From Halomicrobium katesii DSM 19301 (GTDB lineage Archaea; Halobacteriota; Halobacteria; Halobacteriales; Haloarculaceae): DNA of 64,000 nt. Shown here piece by piece: positions 41,835 through 51,408 of this stretch. Each line of letters starts with the position of its first letter. Position 1 is the first letter of the stretch. The position numbers were made by a program, and so were the translations under genes. Below the pieces are notes generated by a model. That model searched no databases and was not told the origin of the DNA. It was given only the letters and a program-made list of their open reading frames with translations. Location: the NCBI RefSeq assembly GCF_000379085.1, contig NZ_KB905378.1, positions 1,927,699 to 1,991,698 of the forward strand. Direction: 5' to 3'.

Positions 41835-42665
41835 ATGGGACTGGAACGGGCCTTCGCCGACGAACCCGCCTTCGTCCCGTATCTCGCCGCGGGCGATCCG
41901 GACTACGACGCCTCGATCGAGTACGTCGAGGCGCTCGCTCGCGGGGGTGCGGACGTGATCGAACTCGGGCTTCCGTTCTCAGAACCCATCGCCGAGGGGT
42001 CGACGATCCAGGAGGCCGTCGTCCGCTCGCTGGACGCCGGAATGAGTCCGGATCGGTTCTTCGAGTTCGTCGAAGAGTTGGACGTGGACGTGCCGCTGGT
42101 CTGTATGACCTACTACAACCTCATCTACCAGTATGGCTCCGGACAAGGGCCAGAACCCTTCGTCGAGAAGGCCGCCGAGGTCGGTATCGAGGGGTTCGTC
42201 GTGCCGGACCTGCCCGCCGAAGAGGCCGGGCCGCTCCGGGCGGCCTGTGACGAGTACGGACTGGATCTGATCTTCATCGTCGCGCCGACCACGAAGGGCG
42301 ACCGGCTCGCGTCGATGATGGACCAGACCTCGGGCTACGTCTACGTGCAGGCGCGGCTGGGCGTCACCGGCGCGAAGGACGACGTAGACGACGCGACCGA
42401 GGAGAGCCTCGCCCGGATTGCGGAGTGGGACGTGCCAAAGGCCGTCGGCTTCGGGATCAAGACCGGCGACCACGCCGAGCGGATCGTCTCGGCCGGAGCG
42501 GACGGCATCATCGTCGGCTCCGCGCTGGTCGATATCGTCGCCGAGGGCCACGAGAACGGCGACCCCGCCGACGAGGTCGCCGAACGGCTCGAAGGGAAGG
42601 CCCGCGAACTGAAGGCGGGGGCGCTGCGGGGCGCGGAACAGCAGGCGACGGCAGAGGGGTCGTAA
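41835..42665 (+). CDS. trpA: Tryptophan synthase alpha chain, 276 aa
   Basis: TrpA motifs are present: [43 protein letters not shown] (catalytic Glu), [11 protein letters not shown] (catalytic Asp region shifted), [23 protein letters not shown] and [14 protein letters not shown]. It releases indole from indole-3-glycerol phosphate and channels it to TrpB. It ends the trpCBA operon. Confidence 0.94.
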   Translation: MGLERAFADEPAFVPYLAAGDPDYDASIEYVEALARGGADVIELGLPFSEPIAEGSTIQEAVVRSLDAGMSPDRFFEFVEELDVDVPLVCMTYYNLIYQYGSGQGPEPFVEKAAEVGIEGFVVPDLPAEEAGPLRAACDEYGLDLIFIVAPTTKGDRLASMMDQTSGYVYVQARLGVTGAKDDVDDATEESLARIAEWDVPKAVGFGIKTGDHAERIVSAGADGIIVGSALVDIVAEGHENGDPADEVAERLEGKARELKAGALRGAEQQATAEGS

Positions 42666-42718
42666 CTCGCCACACGTCCGGAGGAATCACGAAGTGTCTG
42701 GCGCTACAAGCGATGCGC

Positions 42719-42835
42719 ATGGACGACGATCCTCTCGAATCGCTCCGCGATGAGTTCTCTGATGTCGAACGATCCGTCGGCGAACTCTCCGAAGACGCGT
42801 TGCGTGAGGCCATCGAAGAAGCGACTCCAGAGTGA
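42719..42835 (+). CDS. Small acidic protein between trpA and the shikimate genes, 38 aa
   Basis: MDDDPLESLRDEFSDVERSV followed by GELSEDALREAIEEATPE is a compact acidic helical peptide with regular Leu spacing and haloarchaeal codon use. Another ATG two codons upstream (42713) is possible. No family is recognised; the small size makes this a tentative call. It is 53 bases after trpA and could be read from the trp transcript. Confidence 0.4.
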   Translation: MDDDPLESLRDEFSDVERSVGELSEDALREAIEEATPE

Positions 42836-42866
42836 ACCGCCGACGTATCACTGGCCGCAACCGGAA

Positions 42867-42880
42867 GGAACATAATCGTA
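42867..42880 (+). promoter_or_regulatory. TATA-like box of the ADTH synthase gene
   Basis: GGAACATAATCGTAC is the AT-rich spot about 28 bases before the ATG at 42902, predicting a leaderless transcript independent of trpCBA. Confidence 0.5.
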
Positions 42881-42901
42881 CTTGCCACACATTCGCACAA
42901 C

Positions 42902-43708
42902 ATGAGCGCAGGGAAAGCAGCACGACTGGCGCGGATCGGGACAGGGGGGCGACACGTCATCGTCCCGATGGACCACGGCATCACACTCGGGGCCGTCGAC
43001 GGTCTCGTCGACATCGAATCGACGATCGACGCGGTCACGGCGGGCGGCGCGGACGCCGTCCTCACCCAGCGCGGGATCGCCGGGCGCGTCCACGAGAACA
43101 CGAACGACGCGGGCTACGTCGTCCACCTCAACGGCTCGACCTCGATCGGGCCAGACGAGAGCGACAAACGACCGACCGGCACCGTCGAGGACGCCATCCG
43201 GGCCGGGGCCGACGCCGTCTCCTTTCACATCAACGTCGGCAGCGAGCACGAACCGGACCAAATCTCACAGCTCTCCGAGGTCACCAGCGCGGCCCGCGAG
43301 TACGGGCTGCCGGTGCTGGCGATGGCCTACGCTCGCGGCCACGACGTTCGCGACGAGGACCCCGAGCTGTTCGCCGAGGACCTCGGCCACGCGGTCCGGC
43401 TGGCCGAGGAACTCGACGCCGATCTCGTCAAGACCGCCTACAGCGGCACGCCCGAGACGTTCGAACGCGTCGTCGAGTCGACTGCACTCCCCGTCCTGAT
43501 CGCGGGCGGCTCGAAGGGCACCGACGAGGAGACGCTCGACATCGTCCGCGGGGCGATGGACGCCGGGGCGGCCGGCGTCTCGATAGGGCGCTCGATCTTC
43601 CAGCACGAGGAACCCGAGAAGATCGCTCGCGCCGTCGCCAGCGTCGTCCACGAGGACAGCGAGGCCGCCGACGCGCTCCGTGCGGCCGGTCTCGCCGTCG
43701 AGGCGTAG
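42902..43708 (+). CDS. 2-amino-3,7-dideoxy-D-threo-hept-6-ulosonate synthase (class I aldolase family), 268 aa
   Basis: The sequence matches archaeal ADTH synthases related to fructose-bisphosphate aldolase class I: HVIVPMDHGITLGAVDGL, the HLNGSTSIGPD loop, VSFHINVGSEHE, and LVKTAYSGTPETF with the Schiff-base Lys. With the enzyme encoded next, it forms the archaeal entry to the shikimate pathway, replacing DAHP synthase and classic dehydroquinate synthase. The neighbouring gene supports this reading over a glycolytic aldolase. Confidence 0.88.
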   Translation: MSAGKAARLARIGTGGRHVIVPMDHGITLGAVDGLVDIESTIDAVTAGGADAVLTQRGIAGRVHENTNDAGYVVHLNGSTSIGPDESDKRPTGTVEDAIRAGADAVSFHINVGSEHEPDQISQLSEVTSAAREYGLPVLAMAYARGHDVRDEDPELFAEDLGHAVRLAEELDADLVKTAYSGTPETFERVVESTALPVLIAGGSKGTDEETLDIVRGAMDAGAAGVSIGRSIFQHEEPEKIARAVASVVHEDSEAADALRAAGLAVEA

Positions 43709-43839
43709 CGAACGTCGAACGCGGCCACCGCTGGCGACATCTGACCGACGAGACAGTCACGCGCGACGGTGATCCTTCTATCCGGGCCGATTGCCCGCAT
43801 TCGCCACGTTCAAGCGGGACCGATTCGAGAGGTGGGACA

Positions 43840-45006
43840 ATGACACGAAGCGTGTGGCTCAAGGCCGACAGCGAGGTCGGCGACTGGGAGACCCGAAAGC
43901 GCCGAATCACCGCTGGCCTCGAAGCCGGCGTCGACTGGGTGCTCGTCGACGAACACGACGTGGCCCGCGTCCGCGATCTCGGTGAGGTCAACGTCGCCGC
44001 CTTCGCCGGTGGCGACGTCACCGTCATGGACGCCGAGGGCGAGGAAGCCGAACCCGACGCCCGCGTCGTCGGCAAGGACGGCGAGGGCGACGGCACCGTC
44101 GACCTGCCCTCTGACTTCTCTGGCTCTGCCGACCTCTCTGCGCTCCGCCAGGACGGCGAGGCCCCACAGGGTGGCTACGTCCGCATCCGGTCCAAGGAGT
44201 ACGAGGGCTTCGCCGAGGCCGTCGCCGAGGAGGCGGCCTTCACCATCGTCATCGGCGACGACTGGCAGATCATTCCCCTGGAGAACCTCATCGCCCGCGT
44301 CGGCGACGAGACGGAGCTGATCACCGGCGTCCAGACTGCCGAGGACGCAAAGACCGCCTACGAGACGCTCGAACTGGGTGCCGACGGCGTCCTGCTGGAC
44401 ACGGACGATCCCGACGAGATCCGCCGCACCGTCGAAGTCCGCGACGAGGTCGGCCGCGAACAGCTCTCGCTGTCCTGGGCCGAGGTCACCGACATCGAAC
44501 AGACCGGGTCGGCTGACCGCGTCTGCATCGATACGGGCTCGCTGATGGCCGAGGACGAGGGAATGCTGATCGGCTCGATGGCGCGCGGGCTCTTTTTCGT
44601 CCACGCCGAGACCGCCGAGTCGCCCTACGTGGCCTCGCGTCCCTTCCGGGTCAACGCCGGGGCGGTCCACGCCTACGTCCGCACGCCCGACGGCGGGACC
44701 AAGTACCTCTCGGAACTCCAGAGCGGCGACGAGGTCCAGGTCGTCGACACCGACGGCAACACCCGCGAGGCCATCGTCGGCCGCGCCAAGATCGAGAAGC
44801 GGCCGATGTTCCGCGTCCAGGCAGAGACGGCGGACGGCGACCGCATCGAGACGCTGATCCAGAACGCCGAGACGATCAAGATGCACACCGCCGAGGGCCG
44901 GACCGCGATCACCGACATCGAGCCCGGCGACGAACTCCTGTTGTACACCGACGACAAGGCCCGTCACTTCGGCGAGGCCGTCGAAGAGTCGATCATCGAG
45001 AAGTAG
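43840..45006 (+). CDS. 3-dehydroquinate synthase II (archaeal type), 388 aa
   Basis: The whole length fits the archaeal DHQ synthase II family (MJ1249 type): MTRSVWLKADSEVGDWE, a long acidic middle part, then RVCIDTGSLMAEDEGMLIGSMARGLFFVHAE, SRPFRVNAGAVHAYVRTPDGGTKYLSEL and PMFRVQAE. It makes 3-dehydroquinate from the product of the neighbouring ADTH synthase using NAD. A GAGGTG sequence 7-12 bases before the ATG could be a ribosome-binding site, so this gene may have a short leader. Confidence 0.92.
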   Translation: MTRSVWLKADSEVGDWETRKRRITAGLEAGVDWVLVDEHDVARVRDLGEVNVAAFAGGDVTVMDAEGEEAEPDARVVGKDGEGDGTVDLPSDFSGSADLSALRQDGEAPQGGYVRIRSKEYEGFAEAVAEEAAFTIVIGDDWQIIPLENLIARVGDETELITGVQTAEDAKTAYETLELGADGVLLDTDDPDEIRRTVEVRDEVGREQLSLSWAEVTDIEQTGSADRVCIDTGSLMAEDEGMLIGSMARGLFFVHAETAESPYVASRPFRVNAGAVHAYVRTPDGGTKYLSELQSGDEVQVVDTDGNTREAIVGRAKIEKRPMFRVQAETADGDRIETLIQNAETIKMHTAEGRTAITDIEPGDELLLYTDDKARHFGEAVEESIIEK

Positions 45007-45023
45007 CGCCCCGTAGGCACTCG

Positions 45024-45425
45024 TCACTCCAGTTCGGCCGTACACCAGTGACAGAAGTCGAGGTCCTCGTCGCGTTCCCGCCCGCAGTAGGGGCACTGTT
45101 GGCCCTCCTCGATGGCGGCCGCGGCGTTGATCTCGGTCGCGATCCGGTAGGCGTCGAGCACGCTCAACAGCGAGACGGCCAGCAACGCGCCGCGGGCCTG
45201 CCAGGAGAGGGCGCGGGTCATCTCGACTGACGCCGTCCAGATCGCCTCCGGCGTCGTCGCCGCCGGGAGCGTGGCCTCCGGCGCGAGGATACTGACGCCG
45301 AGCATCGCGAGGGTGAACCACAGCAGCGCACGGATCCACTCACGGAGGTAGAGGTGACCGAGACCGGGCGAGAGAAACGCCAGGGCGGCGGCGAGCAGGG
45401 GCCGTTTCTGGTCTGCATCGACCAT
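45024..45425 (-). CDS. Membrane protein with C-terminal zinc ribbon, 133 aa
   Basis: Two to three hydrophobic segments (AAALAFLSPGLGHLYLREW, ALLWFTLAMLGVSIL, ALLAVSLLSVLDAY) are followed by a C-terminal zinc ribbon QCPYCGRERDEDLDFCHWC. The FLSPGLGHLYL motif is common in small TM2-like membrane proteins. Function unknown. The ATG at 45425 follows a gap of 80 bases from the aroD stop on the same strand. Confidence 0.75.
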   Translation of the reverse strand: MVDADQKRPLLAAALAFLSPGLGHLYLREWIRALLWFTLAMLGVSILAPEATLPAATTPEAIWTASVEMTRALSWQARGALLAVSLLSVLDAYRIATEINAAAAIEEGQQCPYCGRERDEDLDFCHWCTAELE

Positions 45426-45505
45426 GATACCCCCACTCCCGGGCCAATCGTTGTTAATCTTGCGCACCGACTCGTCTTCACGTGGTTGCCGGTCGCTCTC
45501 CGAGG

Positions 45506-46186
45506 TCAGGACAGCTGGTCGACCAGCCGTCGTAGCGTCGCCAGATCGTACTGTCCGGGTGCCGTGGCGTCGGCGGGATCGACGGGCGCGTAGCCGATCC
45601 GGGAGCCGTACAGCGGCGCGACGGGTCGAGAGTGGCAGCCGGCCTCGCCCATCGCCATCGTCGCAACGGTCTCGCCGGCCTCGGTCAGCCGGTGGGTCGC
45701 TTCGAGCAGCGCCAGTACGTCCCCGCGGTCCCGTGCCGTCGTCGCGATCTTGCCCACGTCGCCGTACTCGCAGGCCCGTGCCAGTCGGTCGACGAGGGCG
45801 GCTTCGTCGGGCGTCGCCTCGAAGTCGTGGGTCGAGACGACGACGCTTGCGTCCTGATCGTGGGCGTAGTCGACGACGCGAGCGGCGTCGCAGGCCCCCT
45901 CGCCTTCGAGGGCAGCAAGCTCCACGTCGACGGCCGTGACGGCGTCGTGCTCGACGGCAGTTTCGAGGGCGTCCAGTCGAGCGGCGTCGTCCGGGGCCTC
46001 CCCGCCCTCCCACTCGACGCGGTTGGTCACCAGGACGGGCAGGTCACCCTCGTAGTCGTCGAGCATCGACAGAGCGTCGTCCGCGAAGTCCATCCGCAGC
46101 TCCATCCCGTCGGCGTCCTCGCGAGCGGCCGGCTCGTCCGTCAGGTCGGCCGTGGCGGCCAGCAGCGTAAACGAATCGAAGTCCAT
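45506..46186 (-). CDS. aroD: 3-dehydroquinate dehydratase, type I, 226 aa
   Basis: Type I AroD features: MELRMDFAD (substrate-binding Glu/Arg), LPVLVTNRVEWEGG, VDVELAALEG, VVSTHDFEATP (catalytic His) and GDVGKIATTARDRGDVLALLEATH (Schiff-base Lys), then MGEAGCHSRPVAPLYGSRIGYAP. It removes water from 3-dehydroquinate to give 3-dehydroshikimate. It lies opposite to the other shikimate genes but in the same neighbourhood. Confidence 0.92.
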   Translation of the reverse strand: MDFDSFTLLAATADLTDEPAAREDADGMELRMDFADDALSMLDDYEGDLPVLVTNRVEWEGGEAPDDAARLDALETAVEHDAVTAVDVELAALEGEGACDAARVVDYAHDQDASVVVSTHDFEATPDEAALVDRLARACEYGDVGKIATTARDRGDVLALLEATHRLTEAGETVATMAMGEAGCHSRPVAPLYGSRIGYAPVDPADATAPGQYDLATLRRLVDQLS

Positions 46187-46209
46187 GCCGTCGCTTGCTC
46201 CGACGGGCA

Positions 46210-47268
46210 CTAAGCCTGTTCGCTCTCGCCGTCGGGGCACGCTTCGATCGGCGAGTGGGTCGCGCGATACCCCTCGTCTGTCCGTTCGACGCCGTCGACG
46301 CCGTAGAAGCGAATCCGGCGTTCCTGTTTGGTGTTGACGGCGGTGTCGTAGTGCTCGGCTTCGTAGCCCGGCTCGTTCCCTTCGGCTCGTCGCCGCTGGA
46401 CCCACTCGCGGTGGTCAGCGAGTCGCCGTTCGGCGATCTCCCGTGAGCGCTCGGAGGCGTCCTCGACGCGGTCGTCGAGCGCAGCGAGGAGGTCGTCGTC
46501 CCGATCGTAACCCACGGAGTCGCGGCCGGCGACGAGCGCGGCCATCGTCGTCGTCCCGGTACCGAGGAAGGGATCGAGGACGGTGTCGCCGTACGTCGAG
46601 AACATCGAGACGAGTCGGTAGGGTAGCTCCAGCGGGAAGGCACCGGACCGCTCGCGCAGACCGTCCTCGACGGCCTGGCGCTCGCCCGTCAGCTCCCACA
46701 GGTCCGAGAACCAGACGTTGCGCTCCTCCCAGAAGTACGCGCTCTCGTAGCGGTCGTCGTCGCCGGGCGGGAAGGTGCGTCGTTGCCCGTTGCGAAAGAC
46801 GAGGACGTGTTCGTGTTCCAGCGTCGGGTAGGCGTTGGGCGGGAGCATCCCCGAACCCATGAACTTCGTCGCGCGGTTCGAGGGCTTGCGCCAGAGGATG
46901 TCGGGCAGCGCCCGGAGACCTCGGTCGGTCAGGCGGGTCGTGATCTCCGCGTGGTTCGAGAACGACCGAAAGCCGTCGCCGATCGAGCGGGTGGCGTCGC
47001 CGACGTTGATGCAGGCGATCCCGCCCGGCCGGAGCACCCTGACCACTTCGGCCCAGACGGTATCGAGCACGTCGTGCATCAACCGGAAGGCGCGCTCGCC
47101 GTCTTCGTCGGCCAGCGCGTCCTCGACGGCGGGGTCGAGTGCTGCGAAGATGTCGTCCCACATCTCGATCATCGGGTACGGTGGCGAGGTCACGACCAGG
47201 TCGACGCTGTCGTCGGGCAGCGCCAGCTCGCGGGCGTCACCCGTCACTACACGGTGAGTCGTCTCCAT
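46210..47268 (-). CDS. zim: DNA methyltransferase, probable CTAG modification methylase Zim, 352 aa
   Basis: Motif IV is TSPPYPM (residues 27-33), typical of N4-cytosine/N6-adenine beta-class methylases. The AdoMet-binding motif I DPFLGTGTT comes late, so the order is permuted. GGIACINVGDATRS and LWRKPSNRATKFMGSGMLPPNAYPTLEHEHVLVFRNG closely resemble the haloarchaeal orphan methylase Zim, which modifies CTAG. No restriction enzyme gene is nearby, so it is an orphan methylase, probably with a genome-wide role. Identification is from recollection of the family. Confidence 0.8.
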   Translation of the reverse strand: METTHRVVTGDARELALPDDSVDLVVTSPPYPMIEMWDDIFAALDPAVEDALADEDGERAFRLMHDVLDTVWAEVVRVLRPGGIACINVGDATRSIGDGFRSFSNHAEITTRLTDRGLRALPDILWRKPSNRATKFMGSGMLPPNAYPTLEHEHVLVFRNGQRRTFPPGDDDRYESAYFWEERNVWFSDLWELTGERQAVEDGLRERSGAFPLELPYRLVSMFSTYGDTVLDPFLGTGTTTMAALVAGRDSVGYDRDDDLLAALDDRVEDASERSREIAERRLADHREWVQRRRAEGNEPGYEAEHYDTAVNTKQERRIRFYGVDGVERTDEGYRATHSPIEACPDGESEQA

Positions 47269-47314
47269 AGAACGGCAGTCGAAACGAACCCCCTCGTGTC
47301 TTCTGGTTCGCGCC

Positions 47315-48208
47315 CTACCGGCGCTCGATCATGTCCTGCAGCTCGTTGACCTTCGCGGCCTGTTGCTCGTTGGCCGCGGCGATCTGTTCGATCTCGGTGG
47401 CGACCTCCTCGGCGCTCTCGGCGGTCGTGTCGACCATGCTCGCGACCTCCTCGGTCGATGCGGCCTGTTCGTCCGTCGCGGAGGCGACCTCCTCGGCACC
47501 CATCGCGGCCTCCTCGACAGCCTCGTCGATCTTCCGGAGGATGTCGACGGCCGTCTCGACCTGCGTGAGCCCCTCCTCGACCTGCTCGTTGGCGTGGTCG
47601 ATGCTCTGGACGGTCTCTTCGGTGTCGGCCTTGATGTTCGAGACCAGCTCTTCGATCTCGGCCGCGTTCTGCTGGGACTCCTCGGCGAGGCTCTTGACCT
47701 CGTTGGCGACGACGGCGAACCCCTCGCCGGCCTCGCCCGCTCGCGCGGCCTCGATAGAGGCGTTCAGGGCCAGCATGTTCGTCTGGTCTGCGATGTCGTT
47801 GATCACCTCGACGATCTCGTCGATCTCGTCGATGCGATCGCGGAGCTGTTTGACGTCGGCCGACACGTCGGTGTTTGCCTCGTCGACGGCCTCCATCGCA
47901 CCGATCGCGTCGTCGGCGGCCTCGCGGCCGTCGGCGGCGAGATCGCGGGCGTCGTCGCTGACCTGCTTGACCTGGCTGGCACTGGAGGCGACCTCCTCGA
48001 CGGTCGCCGAGAGATTCGACACCTCGCTGGCGACCTCTCGCATGTTCTCGGACTGCTCGTTGGCGAGGTCGCTGATCTGCTGTGAACTCTCCGAGACGCC
48101 CTCGGAGGCCCGGAGCAACTCGTCGATCGCGCTCCCGAGTTCGCCACCGGCGAGAGACCCACCAGACGAGGCTTCGACGCCGCCATCGGTCGTTGGTTCC
48201 TGGTCCAT
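47315..48208 (-). CDS. Soluble methyl-accepting transducer (Htr-like), 297 aa
   Basis: Almost the whole protein is a coiled coil with the MCP signalling hairpin [40 protein letters not shown] near residues 140-180. There are Glu/Gln pairs for methylation on both arms. There is no membrane helix, HAMP or PAS domain, so it is a cytoplasmic transducer whose input is unknown. It would act on CheA and CheW encoded elsewhere. Single-gene unit. Confidence 0.9.
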   Translation of the reverse strand: MDQEPTTDGGVEASSGGSLAGGELGSAIDELLRASEGVSESSQQISDLANEQSENMREVASEVSNLSATVEEVASSASQVKQVSDDARDLAADGREAADDAIGAMEAVDEANTDVSADVKQLRDRIDEIDEIVEVINDIADQTNMLALNASIEAARAGEAGEGFAVVANEVKSLAEESQQNAAEIEELVSNIKADTEETVQSIDHANEQVEEGLTQVETAVDILRKIDEAVEEAAMGAEEVASATDEQAASTEEVASMVDTTAESAEEVATEIEQIAAANEQQAAKVNELQDMIERR

Positions 48209-48325
48209 AGCGGTACCAGCGGCTGGGACCGAATTAAACGTGACCTCTCAGTTATCAGGGTTGATTACGCCAGCGCCGGCGACGGATCGGTGGCCCGCGC
48301 TCCGGGGACGGAAACGAGAGACCAG

Positions 48326-49309
48326 TTAGGCCATCGGGAGGCCCTGCTCGGCCTCCAGCAGCTCGTGGTAGCGGTTGCGGATCGTCACCTCGGAGATGTC
48401 GGCGACCTCGCTGACGGCGGCCTGGGTCGTCTTCTCGTTGGTCAGCAGTGCGGCGGCGTACACGGCCGCTGCGGCCAGTCCGACCGGGGACTTGCCGGAG
48501 TGGACGCCCTGCTCTTTGGCGTTCTGGAGGAGCTGACGGGCGCGATGCTCGGCCTCGTCTGACAGTTCCAGCGAGGAGGCAAAGCGGGGGACGTAGCTCT
48601 CGGGGTCAGCCGGCGCGACTTCGAGCCCGAGTTCGCGGACGACGTAGCGGTACGTGCGTGCGATCTCGCTCTTCTCGACGCGGGAGACCTCGTCGATCTC
48701 GTCCAAGCTCCGGGGGACGCCGGCCTGACGAGCGGCGGCGTAGACGGAGGCCGTCGAGACGCCCTCGATGGAGCGACCGGGCAGGAGGTTCTCGTCCAGC
48801 GCACGGCGGTAGATGACGCTCGCGGTCTCGCGGACGTTCTCCGGGAGGCCGACGGCGGAGGCCATCCGGTCGATCTCGCCCAGTGCCTGCTTGAGGTTGC
48901 GCTCCTTGGAGTCACGGGTGCGGAACCGCTCGTTCCACTTGCGAAGCCGTTGCATCTTCTGGCGTTGCTTGCCCGACAGGGAGTTGCCGTAGGCGTCCTT
49001 GTCGCGCCAGTCGATGTTGGTCGACAGCCCCTTGTCGTGCATCATGTTGGTCGTCGGTGCGCCGACGCGGGACTTCTCGTCTTTCTCGCTGGAGTCGAAC
49101 GCCCGCCACTCCGGTCCGCGGTCGATCTCGTCGGTCTCGACGACGAGCCCGCAGTCCTCACAGACCGTCTCGCCGTGCTCGTCGTCGACGACCAGCGTGC
49201 CAGAACACTCCGGACACGCGGTCGATGTCGTCTCGCTCTCTTCTTCTGTCTGTTCCTCGTCGGTCGTCGTGCGCGCTCTCGCTCGCGTTCTGGTGTTCGA
49301 ATCGCTCAT
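48326..49309 (-). CDS. tfb: Transcription initiation factor TFB (TFIIB homologue), 327 aa
   Basis: After a charged N-terminal tail comes the zinc ribbon (ACPECSGTLVVDDE...CEDCG), then the B-finger linker with RGPEWRAFD and GAPTTNMMHDKGLSTNIDWRDKDAYG. Two cyclin repeats follow (RNLKQALGEIDRMASAVGLPE... and YVPRFASSLELSD...). It recruits RNA polymerase to TBP-bound promoters. Haloarchaea have several TFBs; which paralogue this is cannot be decided here. The nearest TATA-like sequence (49452) is about 145 bases upstream, implying a long leader. Confidence 0.95.
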   Translation of the reverse strand: MSDSNTRTRARARTTTDEEQTEEESETTSTACPECSGTLVVDDEHGETVCEDCGLVVETDEIDRGPEWRAFDSSEKDEKSRVGAPTTNMMHDKGLSTNIDWRDKDAYGNSLSGKQRQKMQRLRKWNERFRTRDSKERNLKQALGEIDRMASAVGLPENVRETASVIYRRALDENLLPGRSIEGVSTASVYAAARQAGVPRSLDEIDEVSRVEKSEIARTYRYVVRELGLEVAPADPESYVPRFASSLELSDEAEHRARQLLQNAKEQGVHSGKSPVGLAAAAVYAAALLTNEKTTQAAVSEVADISEVTIRNRYHELLEAEQGLPMA

Positions 49310-49451
49310 TGTACGAATGCGGGCGCTATCCGGGGTATCGGTGCCGAGAACGACTGGTGTCGTCCCATGCCAGGCGACGAACGGCGACGGTTCCGGTCCG
49401 TCATCGACGATCCCGGACGCTCGATTGGTACCAACACAGTGCCTTCGAAAC

Positions 49452-49461
49452 TCATTTAAAT
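49452..49461 (-). promoter_or_regulatory. TATA-like box upstream of tfb
   Basis: Read on the minus strand, GATTTAAATG is the strongest AT-rich site in 49310-49566. It would start transcription near 49428-49432, about 120 bases before the tfb ATG. The rest of this intergenic region has no gene. Confidence 0.45.
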
Positions 49462-49566
49462 CTATCGAATCTCGGAAGTCGAAACCGGTGTGAACGGTGC
49501 GAACGTGGTGTTTGAGAGAGTTTGACGCACCCGTTCAAATAGGGTCTGGCCGACAGTTGGTACGTA

Positions 49567-51408
49567 CTAGTCGGCCTCCGGCTCGATTTCGCCGGACTGC
49601 TGGGACTCTTCGACCGCGGTCGTCAGCGAGACGTTGAGCCAGGCCATCGATCCCAGCCCGCCGACGATCGTGACGGCGTTCTTGACGGCGTGATCGACGA
49701 TCGAGATCGCGAGTGCGACCGGCCCCGTAACGGTCGTCAGCCCGACGACGATGAGGGTGAAGGCACCCTCGTAGAGGCCGATCCCGCCCGGCGACAGCGG
49801 GAGGATCTTCGCGAGGTTGCCGACGCTGACCGCGAAGAACGCGGCCGCCACCAGCGACAGTGTGAGCTCGATGCTGGGGAAGGCAGCGAAGACGACGACC
49901 GCCGTCAACACGTCGACGATCCAGATGACGAGGCTGCCGACGCCGACCCGGAGGAAGGCCCCCCGGTCGGCGACGACGGTCTCGACGTCGCCGACGAACT
50001 GTTCGACGATTCCGGAGACGTACTGGGCGTAGGAGTCGTTGCTGAGCGCGGTGACCGCACGGTGGACGAGATCGCTGTCCCGGCGGGCGCTGACGACGAT
50101 CACGGCGACGCCAGCGATGGCCGCCGCACCGACGACAGCGGCGACCTGGAGCGCCGTCCGCGCGGCCGCGGCGGGATCGAGCGTGTCGTCCCCGATCGTC
50201 ACCGGGGGTACGTCGGCCGCGATCGCCTGGGCGATCTGGTCGGTCCCGCCGGTGACGACGAGGCCGACGAGGACGCTCCCGGCCAGGACCGTGATCGCGA
50301 GCAGGTCGAAGACGCGTTCGACGGCCAGCGAGGCGAACCCGGTCGGATACGGGATCTGCCGGCGGGCCTTGACGACGTACGCCCGGACGCCGTCGCCGAG
50401 TCTGGCGGGAAAGACGAGGTTCCCCGTCTGGCTGATGAAGATCGCGCCCGTGAGGAACCACGTGTCGCTGTCGTGACCCAGCCGAGCGAGGATGTCCCGA
50501 TAGCGCTGTCCGCGCAGCGGCCACGACAGCAGGTACACCACGCCCGAGAACGCGACGACGCCGCCGTCCGCCCCGCTGATCGCGTCCAGGACGGCCGCCG
50601 GATCGAAGACGACCGTCACCGCGAGCACGAGCGCGGCGATCACCAGCAGCGACCCGGCAGTCATGCTCACCTTCCGCGTGATCCGGGGGCTCACCGACAG
50701 CTGCCACCAGGTCCGGACGATCTGGCTCCCCATCCCGAACACGTCCCGCACGAGATCGACCTTCGAGTCGCCCTTCGGCGTCCAGTCGACCGGGAACTCC
50801 TTGACGCGGTAGCCCTCGCGCTGGGCGCGGACCAGCAGCTCCGTGTCCCAGAACCAGTGTTCGTCTTCGACTTCGTCGAGGAGATCGAGCGCCGCCGCCC
50901 GATCGAACGCCTTGAAGCCACACTGGTGGTCCCGCAGATCCGATCGCAGGAACAGCCGCACGAGGGTGTTGTAGCCGAGGCTCGGCACCCCTCGCTTGGC
51001 GGGGCGATCGGCCCGGTTCTCGGGGAGCCAGCGCGATCCCGTCGCCACGTCGTACTCGCCCGATCGGACCGACTCGACCAGCTCTTCGAGGTGGCGCATG
51101 TCCGTCGCCAGATCCGTATCGAAGTACACCAGCGTCTCGCCCTCCGCCCGCCGGAAGGCGTCGGTCAGCGCCCCGCCCCGCCCCAGCCGCTCGTCGGAGT
51201 GGACGTGGCGTACGCGCTCGTCGGCGTCGGCCATCCGGGTCGCGATCTCCGGTGTGCGGTCCTCGCAGCCGTCCTCCGCGACGATCACTTCGAGGCTCCC
51301 CGCTGGCAGGAAGGCCGCCAGCGTCGACAGCGTCGTCTCGACCGTCTCCTCGATGGTCGCGGCCTCGTTGTAGGCCGGCAGGACGACGCTGACTTCCACG
51401 TCGCTCAT
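49567..51408 (-). CDS. aglD: AglD-like fusion: GT2 dolichol-phosphate glycosyltransferase plus flippase-like membrane domain, 613 aa
   Basis: Residues 1-235 are a GT2 domain: VSVVLPAYNEAATI, VIVAEDGCEDRT, YFDTDLATDMRHLEELV (DxD) and GSRWLPEN. The DHQCGFKAFDR motif is that of DPM1-type enzymes. Residues 255-600 hold about eight hydrophobic segments of the lysylphosphatidylglycerol synthase/UPF0104 type. This domain order and length match Haloferax AglD, which attaches the last sugar of the S-layer N-glycan via a dolichol-phosphate carrier. The active site is expected on the cytoplasmic side. The sugar is inferred. Confidence 0.82.
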   Translation of the reverse strand: MSDVEVSVVLPAYNEAATIEETVETTLSTLAAFLPAGSLEVIVAEDGCEDRTPEIATRMADADERVRHVHSDERLGRGGALTDAFRRAEGETLVYFDTDLATDMRHLEELVESVRSGEYDVATGSRWLPENRADRPAKRGVPSLGYNTLVRLFLRSDLRDHQCGFKAFDRAAALDLLDEVEDEHWFWDTELLVRAQREGYRVKEFPVDWTPKGDSKVDLVRDVFGMGSQIVRTWWQLSVSPRITRKVSMTAGSLLVIAALVLAVTVVFDPAAVLDAISGADGGVVAFSGVVYLLSWPLRGQRYRDILARLGHDSDTWFLTGAIFISQTGNLVFPARLGDGVRAYVVKARRQIPYPTGFASLAVERVFDLLAITVLAGSVLVGLVVTGGTDQIAQAIAADVPPVTIGDDTLDPAAAARTALQVAAVVGAAAIAGVAVIVVSARRDSDLVHRAVTALSNDSYAQYVSGIVEQFVGDVETVVADRGAFLRVGVGSLVIWIVDVLTAVVVFAAFPSIELTLSLVAAAFFAVSVGNLAKILPLSPGGIGLYEGAFTLIVVGLTTVTGPVALAISIVDHAVKNAVTIVGGLGSMAWLNVSLTTAVEESQQSGEIEPEAD

